A DNA stretch of 64,000 nt from UBA12481 sp012523435 (GTDB taxonomy: Bacteria; Bacteroidota; Bacteroidia; Bacteroidales; UBA12481), in contig JAQUCP010000003.1 in assembly GCA_028686135.1 (NCBI GenBank), forward strand, positions 110,667 through 174,666, in the 5' to 3' direction. Under the pieces are notes generated by a model. That model worked only from the letters and a program-made list of their open reading frames with translations. It was not told the DNA's origin and made no database searches. Below are positions 1-8,175 of this stretch, piece after piece. Each line of letters begins with the position of its first letter. The first letter of the stretch is position 1. The translations under genes and the position numbers were made by a program.

Positions 1-1
1 T

Positions 2-115
2 AAAAACGTTAACGATCACACCGAAACTATTGACAACCAGCTTGCAAAAGGAATGTACTTCCTGACAATCAACAACGGTCTCGAAGTTAAAGTCCAGAAA
101 GTAATGGTTCAATAA
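2..115 (+). CDS. C-terminal end of a T9SS-exported protein (partial)
   Basis: The window opens inside a gene. Reading from base 2 gives 37 residues and a TAA stop at 113-115. The residues resemble the last strands of a type A sorting domain of the type IX secretion system: an AKGMYFLTI stretch, then a short NG turn, then a KVQKVMVQ end. The same pattern (AKGVYYLKV...KVEKVVIQ) ends the two large proteins downstream. The domain directs a protein exported by Sec across the outer membrane, where it is removed or exchanged for a lipid anchor. The function of the missing N-terminal part cannot be seen. A strong hairpin terminator follows 43 bases later. Confidence 0.8.
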   Translation, partial: KNVNDHTETIDNQLAKGMYFLTINNGLEVKVQKVMVQ

Positions 116-157
116 TTTGATCCGACAATCAACTGATTCACTTCAGTTTATACAACA

Positions 158-190
158 GAAAGCCGGGGCTCCACCCCGGCTTTCTTGTTT
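158..190 (+). terminator. Rho-independent terminator after the partial T9SS gene
   Basis: Perfect hairpin: AAAGCCGGGG at 159-168, loop CTCCA, CCCCGGCTTT at 174-183, with one more G-C pair outside, followed by CTTGTTTT. It lies 43 bases after the stop codon at 115. The A-rich left arm means it could also act on the opposite strand. Confidence 0.75.
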
Positions 191-399
191 TCTAAAAGCT
201 CGCATCAACAACAAAACCACACAATTTTTTGCTTTACCTAACAGAAAGAAAATAGACAACCATTCTTTTGAACTGACTGGTGATTCAATGGACTTTTTGC
301 TTGTAGCCCCCCCCTATTAATTAAACACTTTTCCTAAAACAGTCAGGCCAATATTTGCGCATTAGCGCGTTTTGCACTCATCGGACAGGTTGGGAAAAT

Positions 400-700
400 C
401 ACCTGAACTTCATATACCATCGATTGACAACCGAAGTCGAACTCATTTTCAAATGGATCAAGCAGCATCTGGAGATCAAGCCATTTTGGGGCACCACCGA
501 AAATGCGGTAGGCATCCAGGTTTATTCCGCTTTAATTGCTTTATTGCCTCATAACTCTCGGCACAGAATTAAAAATAAACCGCTCAACCTACGAAGTTTT
601 ACAATTGTTGAGAATTTCTCTACTCGATAAAATGCCCTTAGGTAAGCTACTTGCAGTTATAGATAAAAAGATGTCAATGAACAATATTCTAGTCAATTGA
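400..700 (+). pseudogene. Remnant of an IS4-type DDE transposase (C-terminal part, frameshifted)
   Basis: Reading the frame that passes through 430-570 gives VELIFKWIKQHL, then KPFWGTTENAVGIQVYSALIA, which matches the conserved C-terminal region of IS4-family transposases of Bacteroidota, including the catalytic Glu region (E of VEL). The frame is then lost near 560-578, and the following frame (from 578) continues the same family pattern, NRSTYEVLQLLRISLLDKMPL, to a TGA at 698-700. So the tail is complete but carries a frameshift, and roughly the first two thirds of the protein, including the first two Asp residues, are absent. No terminal inverted repeats or target duplication could be identified. 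It is a dead element next to the large duplicated gene. Confidence 0.7.
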
Positions 701-1155
701 CTATCAATTTGTTTTAAATGGAAATTCAGGAAAATTAACACCTAATTAGTTAATCACAACCACGTTTTGGGCCAACTACCTACCCTTTTCATTGGATTGA
801 TAGTCGGCCGGTCTTCGGCCTTTTATTCCGTCAGGTGTGCATCGAGGCAGTCTTTTTGGTTCCTGTACTGATACAGTCTTCTTGGTTCCTGGGTGCACAA
901 TCCCGAATTTTCCACTGGACCAATTAAGATCAACTACTTGATTACCTATATTTTGTGCAGTTTATCATGGAAGTTAATCGCTACTCCGAGCATACCTCGA
1001 CTTACAGTGCTTGCCTGTCAAATGAAAATGTTTCCACCCCACCCTCCCTTCGCGCCTCCTGACGCGATGAAGATTAACCTTAGGTGAGGGAAAGCCGGAG
1101 ATTGATTGAAAAATGGGTCTAAAAGGCCATTGATGGGGTCAAAACTACTACACTA
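701..1155. other. Non-coding debris between IS remnant and duplicated gene
   Basis: No convincing gene. It holds a weak hairpin, GGCCG-GTCTT-CGGCC at 806-820 followed by TTTTATT, and two imperfect copies of an 18-base sequence (848-865 and 874-891). The small open frame at 893-1087 has no recognisable protein character. The stretch may be what remains of one or more insertion-sequence ends. Confidence 0.4.
848..891. repeat. Two direct copies of an 18-base motif
   Basis: CAGTCTTTTTGGTTCCTG at 848-865 and CAGTCTTCTTGGTTCCTG at 874-891 differ at one base and lie 26 bases apart. Repeated short motifs of this sort occur at ends of some insertion sequences (for example IS21-family ends), which would suit the transposase remnant nearby, but this is only a suggestion. 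Confidence 0.4.
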
Positions 1156-1164
1156 AATAAAAGA

Positions 1165-1191
1165 AGCCCCGGCACGGATCGTGCCGGGGCT
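1165..1191 (-). terminator. Terminator of the first 2226-residue surface protein gene
   Basis: Perfect 12-bp hairpin AGCCCCGGCACG / CGTGCCGGGGCT with a 3-base loop, 49 bases after the stop of the minus-strand gene. On the minus strand it is followed by a T-rich run (TTCTTTTATTT). On the plus strand it is followed by CTTTTTAT, so it may stop transcription from both sides. Confidence 0.85.
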
Positions 1192-1240
1192 CTTTTTATC
1201 TAAACCTGACAAGCGTTTGAAGCCTGTCCGGGTTTATGTT

Positions 1241-4200
1241 CTACTGAATAACTACTTTTTCAACCTTCACAGCTTTACCGTCGTTCACTTTCAGATAGTA
1301 AACGCCTTTAGCAAAGGAGCTGGCATCAATTTCATTATCGTATGAGTAGGCAGCTTTCACTTCGTTGCGATACACAACCTGACCAGAGATGTTCACCAAT
1401 TCGAGGGTGAAATCGGTAGCTTCCTGGTTGCTAATGCTAACCATGAACTTACCATCGGTCGGGTTCGGGTAAACGCGCAGGCTGCTGGTCAGACCATTGT
1501 CATCCAAACCTGAACCGCTTTCCAGACTCATGTTGAGCAGATAGTCAACGGTCTGTGGCGGAGCCCAAGTTGAAATGATCACATAGTAAGTACCAGGATC
1601 GATGCCTTTACGGAATGAACCGCCGTTCGGGCCACTAGCAAAAGCTTTACAATTTGACCGGTCGAGTTCGACTTTCGGGCACTTGTCAAGTACGTGGATT
1701 GAACCGTAAGCACCAAGGATGCTTCCATTCAGGTAACCTTCTTCCTCAATCGTAATCGTGTACACTTTATCGTTACCATCCATGTAGTTGCTATAAGGCG
1801 AGCAAGGCGATGCATCGTAGTCATCATTGAATCCAACCGTGGTTCCAAAATGGTTAACCACCGGGAGGGTCAACGGAATGGCGGTTTCGCAAACGTCACC
1901 GTCAATCGGGTAGCTGGCTTCGATGTGGAAGTAGAACGGAAGGTTACAGGTAGCGCAATCGTTAGCCCAGATACCATCCCAGAAAATGTAAACAGTCTCG
2001 CCTTCGTTCATGGCTACCTCAACAGCTGAGTTAGCACGGTTAGTCGGGCAATCCCCTTCCATATCATCTTGCTCACCAAGCAAGGTGCCTTCGCAGTCAG
2101 CGTAAACCCGCAGGAAGCTGTCGTATGAATATTCATACGGATCAACCGTGTTGTTCGGATCGCAGCTATGAATCTTAACCAGGGAGAAGCGATCAGCCGT
2201 GAACTTGAACCAGCTATTAGGTGAGGCAGCATAGTTCCGTCCAAGGGTAGCTTCAGCAGCGGTGTAGCAGCTCAGACCTTCTCCAACAAGAGCAATCTCG
2301 GCTACTTCATCTTCATACAATCCGTAGGTTACTTTCACTTTACCATTGAACACCCCAACATCGTTGGGCGTAAAGGTTACGTCAAAGCTAACCGAAGTCT
2401 GGCCACCATCCTCAGCATAAGCGTAGGAGATACCGGTGACTTCAATCGGGTAGGTATTGGCATCGGTCAACCCAAACTGAGCACCCGTTACCAATTCTAC
2501 CTTCTTCACCTTCAGAACACTAATTCCAGTGTTCGTGATCGTTACAGTAGCTGTTCCAGTGGAACCCAACTGTACGCCACCAAAATCAACCGGAGCAGGT
2601 GTAGCCGTGAAGATCGGCTTGGTAATCCGCTCAATGAAGCAGATATCATCCAGACACCAGTAGTTTCCACCGGCTTTCTTCCAACGAACATAAATCGTCT
2701 GGCCAACATAGTCCTCTAAACTCAGAGTCTTGATGGCAAACTCATTATCCGCGCCGTAAACTTCCGGAACGGTGTTGAGCAGATAGCTAGCAATTCTCGT
2801 CCAGTTGGTCTTGTCAGTCGAAACATAAACTTCGCAACCGCTAGCACCACCAAAAATGGTCCCTTCATACCAGGTGACAACCGGTTCATCTACGTTAACA
2901 TGGATCGGAGGAGAAATCAATTCTTCCTGACCATTGATCACATAAGCCCTAGTTCCACGGAAAGCACGCCCTACGCTTCCGTAGTTGATTGCTTCACCAT
3001 TACCACTCCAGCCATTGAGAGCCACATTACGCGGCCATCCGCCTTCGAAGTTTTCGCAGAATTCGAACTGTTTGATCAAAATGGTTTCACCATTGATCGG
3101 AATAACCAGCGTTTTACCAACACCGTATTCCACAATCAGGTTCGTGGTACGGGTGCCGGCACTTGGCGGGCAGTACTGAACCGTAACACCCTGGCTTTCC
3201 CAGCTACCAACGGTAAAGGGAACGGCCGGAGGATTAACCAGATGGAACATATCCGTTGCTGGTAGATCATCCAGGTAAAGGGCCGTAATCGTCAGATTAC
3301 CAACACCTTCATTGTAGATGTCAATCACACCAGTCTTGCACTGACCAGGAGTTACACCACTGATTGTCAGCGGGTTCGGATCAGCTGAAATCATCGCGCC
3401 GGTAACCGGAACAATGTCAGTCTTCTGGCGAGGAGTGAACAAGCCATAGATCGATCCCCAATCCACGTTCGTGCGGATACCCTGGTAGATGGTCGGAACC
3501 GTTGGGATGTCATCACCAATGTAGTCGGTGTTGAACACCTGCTGAATGAACCAGTCATAGTCACCCTTAGCCGTAATGGTAGCCAGGTCAAGATTATTGA
3601 ATGTCCATTGGGTCAAATCTGTACCGTAATCGTCAAAAGCAATCATCGGAGTGGTAACTTTTACCAACATCGACTCATACTTTCCACCTGTGTAGCACTG
3701 GCTGGCATACTCATCGAAGGTCAGACTTACCGGGGTGATCACGTTACCTGTGGAGCTCTTCGTCGGAGCTGCGCAGCAGGGAACAAACGTCATGGTCGTA
3801 CCCGTTTCCAGGTAACCTTTCAGTCCGGTCAGACCAGCACCCTGGCCAAACGAAGTATTCAAGATGTTATTCTTATCCAAAATCTGGATACCGGCGCCAG
3901 CATCCTGAACAAACTTCAGGTTGCCTCCCGTACGGGTCTCTTCATAGGAAACCAGTACTTCACCGGTAACCGTGTAACGCCATACAACCGGCATCGTGCG
4001 AAGAGCTGTCAGATCAGCAACTTCAACATCACAGATGTCAAGCCACAGTTTCTGCAGGCTAACTTCACTCATATTACCCGAAGCATCTACAGCATAAGCA
4101 TAGTACTCGCCAGAGTACAGACCATTGGTCTGGATGTAAACCGGCTCACCAGCTACGGCAGTAGCATAGTTACCCATACGGGCATTCACCAGAGCGGTCC

Positions 4201-7200
4201 GGCCAGCGGACGTAGCAATGGCATAATCGGGTACTCCGTTGACGATCTTGTCTGATTTAACAATCACGACATAACCGCCTTCGTTCGACTGAACAGCAAC
4301 GCTGTCTGAGCAGTTATAAGCCATCACGCTCCAAGTCGTTACTTCAGGATCAACAATATCCTGTCTGGTTACCGTAATGGTCCAGTCTTTGGTGATGCTC
4401 TTATCCTGAGCCGTCACTACGCAGGTGTGCGTCATGTCGCTCAAATCAATCTCTGATCCAGCGCAAGCTCCCGTGTTGCAGCAAATCGTTGCACCACAGC
4501 TCAAGGTAGCCGAGAACGTTACTGCTGAAAGCTGGGCAGCCGTTGTGCTGGCACCAACCATAACCTTAATCGTTCCGGCGGCAGCATCAATCGTGGAACT
4601 ACCTACCTGAAGACCTCCAAGCAGTGACCAACTCTTAATGTCAGCTTCCTGGCACGGAGGATTCGTCACATAAACCATCCAGTCAGCTTTGGTCACTCCG
4701 TCAGGAGCCGTTACCGTGTACTTAACCGGACCTTTGGTGAAGTCTTTATTAACACCGGCAGCCGGGGTAACGCTCGCACCATTGGCAATACCAATGACCG
4801 AAGGAGCCAGGCTGCTCAGATTCATCGTGTAAGGCAGCTGAACAAAAATACGACGGGCATAGGAGTCAATTTGGGCTTCTGTGCTAACACCCGTGCAGAC
4901 ACATCCTTCAACCGGGAACGTGAACTGGGAAATACCCGTGTTCGTGTCCGGAGTGATGTTAACTGTCACAAAGTATTCTACCGTCTTGCAGCTCTCTGAC
5001 CATACCGTGTAAGCAATCGGAGTGGTATAATCGTTCGCGCTTACGCCGCTGGTCTGCAGAATCTGCGTGTCTTCCGAACGCGTCATCATCGCACCACTAG
5101 AAAGCGTAAAGCTGGCTTTCAGAGCGGTCTTGGTCGTTCCCCAGGGAACCCATACCGTAACCGTCTTGGCCGTTTCGTTGATCACACCCGTAGCCGTGCC
5201 GCCGAAACCATTGGCACTGCCTTCAAACCAGTAAGCCAAAATCTTGGCATCATTATTAACAGCGCGTTTGGTAACCGTAACCACGTAAGCAGCAGTCGAA
5301 CCATCCTGAGCGGTAACCGTAAAGGTAACCGGGCTCGTGAAGTTCGTTACTGTCGATGGATCCGGGCTAACGGTAGCCGTCTCAGGTATATCAAATCCAA
5401 TCGTCAGGTTAGCTACGTTCGTGCTGTTCTTCACACTGACATTAATGTTCTGGCCGTCGCGGGTAACCCCGTAACCTTCGGTCAGATCATAGGTGTTCGT
5501 GCCAAAGCAGTACGGCAAATTGTAAACCGTAAAGTCATGCAGCCACTTGTCGGTAGCAGCAGGATCTTTAGTCACATTCACGTTATAGCAAGCCTGCGTA
5601 CCATCCTGTGCTACAACAGCCATGGTGATAGCAGCGCTGTAATCCAGCACCTCAACTTCGCCCGAGACCTGAAGGTGATCCATATCCGGATCGCAACCCA
5701 GGTAAACACAGGCATACTTCGAAGCGGTAAAATCAGCAACCAGCTCAGTCAGATCCGTCAGGAACGGAACCTGTACATCAATACGCTTGGTGGTATGGTT
5801 GATCGTACCCATCCGGTCTTCGGTCAGACCAGCAGCGGTATTGTTCTCGGCCAGGAAACCAAAGGTAAGCATCTGCTTGCCCGTCTCGGCTTCGTCCGAT
5901 TCAACAATTTCCAATGCATAGGTCCGAGTGGCAACACCATCAACAGCGGTAACAACCAAGGAGGTCGTTCCCCAGGTAATGTCCTCAAACGTCGGAACCA
6001 TCGTGGCGCCTTCGCTCAAGGTTCCGGTGATCTCAATGCTGGTGTGATCCGTACCGGCCGGGAACGTAATGGTAACTTCATCTTCACCAACTTCCACTTC
6101 GCCAGTAACATCGTCCGGACCGTAGCAGAAATCAACTTCTGCTGCAGCTTCCATGGCGGTAATAAAGTTCCCATCGTTCGGGTCAACAACGACCGTTACA
6201 AAATATTCCTGCGTATTGCAAGCTTCATCGTAAACCGTGAAAGCAGCAGGGGTGGTATAGTTCACCGCGCTAACGCCACTTGTTTGCGGAATCCGCTCGT
6301 CGAAGTTCTCTTCCGAACGCGTCATCAGGGCATACTGATCATCCAGTTCATAGGTGGCCTTCAGAGCGGTAACATCCGTCCCGTAAGGAACATGAACCAA
6401 AATGGTCTTGGCCGTTTCGTCAATTTCCCCAACATGGGTCATGTGCAGTTGGGCGTTACCCTTACCTGCTTCCAGCGGATCAAAAGCAAAATAGGTGATC
6501 TGCTTCATATCGCTAGGCTCTACCCAGTTGAACGCAATGGTGTAAACAGCATCGGTACCATCTTCTGCCGTAACCGTGATCTCAAAATCGTTCACGATAT
6601 CGGTAATGGTAGCCGGAGCAGTTACATCACAAGTAGCCGTCTCAGGAATATCAAAGTCCAGTTCCAGGCTGATGCCATCGTCCAGACCTTCGCGCATACG
6701 AACCGTATAGGTCAGCGTAGCTTCATCAAACGTTACTTCGCCATCCAGCGAATTGTCCAGACAGTCTTGCTGACCAGTTAACGTCAGGTTCGTCAGCGTA
6801 TTGTCCGTATCGGCAGGCTCGTTGGCTACATATATATTATAGTAGTACTCGCTAACATCGTCCTGAGCCCGGACCATGAAGGTAACCGGTTCGTCATACA
6901 GGTTCGGGGTAACATCGGTAAACTGTGGGGTAAAGTCCGTAATAGCCGGACCGTTCAGGAACACACAGCTAAAGGGGCTGTTGGTGAAGGTAGCAATCAA
7001 CTCATCAACCGTCAGATCAACTGAGCTAGGAACAACCAGGTCGATGCGACGCGTTACATTATCTACCGTACCAATCACGTCGGCTTCCAGCACAGCGTTG
7101 TTAGCGGCCAGAAAATCAAACGTCAGCAGCTGACGAGCAGTCGAAGCAGCTCCAAAGTCCAGAACAATCTGGTATTCATTAAAGCAAACTCCATTCTCGG

Positions 7201-7921
7201 CAAAAACTTGCAAATCAATAGGACCAGTGTAAGCGGTGATCGTGCTCAGGTCAGGAAGCATAAGAGCTCCTTCGCTGAGTACCGCATCAAATACAATAGC
7301 CGCTGCATCCAAACCAAAGGGAACCGTAAAGGTTACCAGTCCGGCATCCGGTCCAGTGGTCTGTTCAAAAGCAGCGGTCTCGGTCGGATAACAGGTCGAA
7401 ACCTCTTCACCACTCAGGGTCAAGGTAATCAGTTCGCTGTTCTCACAAGTGGCCTCTACTTCAACCACAACCCAGAACTCATTCGGCGTGTCATCATCTG
7501 ACCATACCGTGAAAGCTACCGGATCCGTGTAGTCAAACGGGGTAACGCCTGAGGTCAACTCAGTAGTAGCGTCAGCAGATGGACACAGCTTAACCCCATT
7601 GGCCGATAGAGTCCATTCCCCTATCAGGGCAGTTACATCAGTCCCAAAGGGAACTGTCACAGAAAACGTCTTCGTTGCGGCATCATAAACCCCAACAGCC
7701 TCATAATTGGCCATCGGGTCTATGACCTTCGGAACGAGCAACGTAAACGACTCCAGCGTAGCAGCTCCCGGTTGGGGCACCGCTACACTCGTCGACTCAA
7801 TCGCTAGTTCTGGTGAACCCGTTGCCGAATTCCCAAAACCAACGCCCGAGCCAGCTATCACAAATGTCAACATAAATGCCAACATCGGTAACAGCCTCCA
7901 GAAACGTAGGTGTTTACTCAT
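1241..7921 (-). CDS. Giant T9SS-exported multidomain surface protein, copy 1
   Basis: The 2226-residue protein begins with a signal peptide (about 1-31, hydrophobic core LLPMLAFMLTFVIAGSG). Residues 58-1187 form eleven Ig-like sheets of about 90-105 residues of the DUF5018/cadherin-like type (recurring FTVTAQDG...Y.V.V ends). Then come a DUF5689-like OB-fold region (about 1299-1505), an abnormal-spindle/Hydin-like domain (1510-1612), a MAM/cleaved-adhesin-like jelly roll (1620-1765, with WCLDDICF), a second Hydin-like domain (1768-1883), a pre-peptidase-like beta region (1885-2133), and a type A sorting domain (2146-2226, VYPNPTDGKF to KVEKVVIQ). It should be exported by Sec, moved by T9SS and held on the cell surface or released. 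No catalytic motif was seen, so an adhesive or structural role is inferred. The eight sheets at 58-886 form a four-sheet block present twice. Confidence 0.9.
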   Translation of the reverse strand: MSKHLRFWRLLPMLAFMLTFVIAGSGVGFGNSATGSPELAIESTSVAVPQPGAATLESFTLLVPKVIDPMANYEAVGVYDAATKTFSVTVPFGTDVTALIGEWTLSANGVKLCPSADATTELTSGVTPFDYTDPVAFTVWSDDDTPNEFWVVVEVEATCENSELITLTLSGEEVSTCYPTETAAFEQTTGPDAGLVTFTVPFGLDAAAIVFDAVLSEGALMLPDLSTITAYTGPIDLQVFAENGVCFNEYQIVLDFGAASTARQLLTFDFLAANNAVLEADVIGTVDNVTRRIDLVVPSSVDLTVDELIATFTNSPFSCVFLNGPAITDFTPQFTDVTPNLYDEPVTFMVRAQDDVSEYYYNIYVANEPADTDNTLTNLTLTGQQDCLDNSLDGEVTFDEATLTYTVRMREGLDDGISLELDFDIPETATCDVTAPATITDIVNDFEITVTAEDGTDAVYTIAFNWVEPSDMKQITYFAFDPLEAGKGNAQLHMTHVGEIDETAKTILVHVPYGTDVTALKATYELDDQYALMTRSEENFDERIPQTSGVSAVNYTTPAAFTVYDEACNTQEYFVTVVVDPNDGNFITAMEAAAEVDFCYGPDDVTGEVEVGEDEVTITFPAGTDHTSIEITGTLSEGATMVPTFEDITWGTTSLVVTAVDGVATRTYALEIVESDEAETGKQMLTFGFLAENNTAAGLTEDRMGTINHTTKRIDVQVPFLTDLTELVADFTASKYACVYLGCDPDMDHLQVSGEVEVLDYSAAITMAVVAQDGTQACYNVNVTKDPAATDKWLHDFTVYNLPYCFGTNTYDLTEGYGVTRDGQNINVSVKNSTNVANLTIGFDIPETATVSPDPSTVTNFTSPVTFTVTAQDGSTAAYVVTVTKRAVNNDAKILAYWFEGSANGFGGTATGVINETAKTVTVWVPWGTTKTALKASFTLSSGAMMTRSEDTQILQTSGVSANDYTTPIAYTVWSESCKTVEYFVTVNITPDTNTGISQFTFPVEGCVCTGVSTEAQIDSYARRIFVQLPYTMNLSSLAPSVIGIANGASVTPAAGVNKDFTKGPVKYTVTAPDGVTKADWMVYVTNPPCQEADIKSWSLLGGLQVGSSTIDAAAGTIKVMVGASTTAAQLSAVTFSATLSCGATICCNTGACAGSEIDLSDMTHTCVVTAQDKSITKDWTITVTRQDIVDPEVTTWSVMAYNCSDSVAVQSNEGGYVVIVKSDKIVNGVPDYAIATSAGRTALVNARMGNYATAVAGEPVYIQTNGLYSGEYYAYAVDASGNMSEVSLQKLWLDICDVEVADLTALRTMPVVWRYTVTGEVLVSYEETRTGGNLKFVQDAGAGIQILDKNNILNTSFGQGAGLTGLKGYLETGTTMTFVPCCAAPTKSSTGNVITPVSLTFDEYASQCYTGGKYESMLVKVTTPMIAFDDYGTDLTQWTFNNLDLATITAKGDYDWFIQQVFNTDYIGDDIPTVPTIYQGIRTNVDWGSIYGLFTPRQKTDIVPVTGAMISADPNPLTISGVTPGQCKTGVIDIYNEGVGNLTITALYLDDLPATDMFHLVNPPAVPFTVGSWESQGVTVQYCPPSAGTRTTNLIVEYGVGKTLVIPINGETILIKQFEFCENFEGGWPRNVALNGWSGNGEAINYGSVGRAFRGTRAYVINGQEELISPPIHVNVDEPVVTWYEGTIFGGASGCEVYVSTDKTNWTRIASYLLNTVPEVYGADNEFAIKTLSLEDYVGQTIYVRWKKAGGNYWCLDDICFIERITKPIFTATPAPVDFGGVQLGSTGTATVTITNTGISVLKVKKVELVTGAQFGLTDANTYPIEVTGISYAYAEDGGQTSVSFDVTFTPNDVGVFNGKVKVTYGLYEDEVAEIALVGEGLSCYTAAEATLGRNYAASPNSWFKFTADRFSLVKIHSCDPNNTVDPYEYSYDSFLRVYADCEGTLLGEQDDMEGDCPTNRANSAVEVAMNEGETVYIFWDGIWANDCATCNLPFYFHIEASYPIDGDVCETAIPLTLPVVNHFGTTVGFNDDYDASPCSPYSNYMDGNDKVYTITIEEEGYLNGSILGAYGSIHVLDKCPKVELDRSNCKAFASGPNGGSFRKGIDPGTYYVIISTWAPPQTVDYLLNMSLESGSGLDDNGLTSSLRVYPNPTDGKFMVSISNQEATDFTLELVNISGQVVYRNEVKAAYSYDNEIDASSFAKGVYYLKVNDGKAVKVEKVVIQ

Positions 7922-8027
7922 AAATGTTAATTTAAATTAAAGTTAACTGTTAAAATTAAAGCTAGTTACTTTTTCATTTTACATACAAAAAGAGCACAGA
8001 CAAAACATTCTTTGCCCTTTAATAGGG

Positions 8028-8058
8028 CGAAATTAGAGATAAATATCATATCAAACAA
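8028..8058 (-). promoter_or_regulatory. Possible promoter of copy 1 in the 166-bp spacer
   Basis: On the minus strand TTG (8058-8056), a 20-base spacer, then TAATTTCG (8035-8028) loosely fits the Bacteroidota pattern TTTG/TTG...TAnnTTTG. It lies 107 bases upstream of the start codon at 7921. A short GCCCT-TTAAT-AGGGC hairpin (8014-8028) follows. The -7 element has one mismatch, so the call is weak. Confidence 0.3.
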
Positions 8059-8099
8059 CACTTTCCACGAAAAATTCTTAAAAACATATTAATAAAAGA

Positions 8100-8126
8100 A
8101 GCCCCGGCACGGATCGTGCCGGGGCT
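8100..8126 (-). terminator. Terminator of the second 2226-residue surface protein gene
   Basis: Identical 12-bp stem hairpin to that at 1165-1191, 49 bases beyond the stop of copy 2. It separates the copies, so each copy probably forms its own transcript and copy 1 needs a promoter in the 166-bp spacer. Confidence 0.85.
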
Positions 8127-8175
8127 CTTTTTATCTAAACCTGACAAGCGTTTGAAGCCTGTCCGGGTTTATGTT

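Larger units (their letters stand above)
1156..7924 (-). repeat. Long direct repeat, copy 1 (gene plus terminator)
   Basis: Bases 1156-7924 reappear at 8091-14859, an offset of 6935. The protein is identical over 2226 residues, and overlapping open frames on both strands are also identical, so silent positions match too. The boundaries are sharp: identity starts 9 bases before the terminator hairpin and ends three bases beyond the start codon. The 166-bp spacer between the copies is not part of the repeat. Confidence 0.93.

Noticed and set aside
117..320. Small open frame after the first partial gene
   Set aside because: It runs through the terminator hairpin and has no family character.
893..1087. 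64-codon open frame in the debris region
   Set aside because: No resemblance to any family; composition looks random.
3608..4255. Antisense open frame of 215 codons in the same gene
   Set aside because: Same reason: no protein-like features and full overlap with the real gene.
5537..6781. Long antisense open frame (414 codons) inside the first surface protein gene, also at 12472-13716 in the second
   Set aside because: It is opposite a firmly identified gene, lacks any recognisable domain or start context, and arises from the biased codons of the repeated Ig-like sheets.
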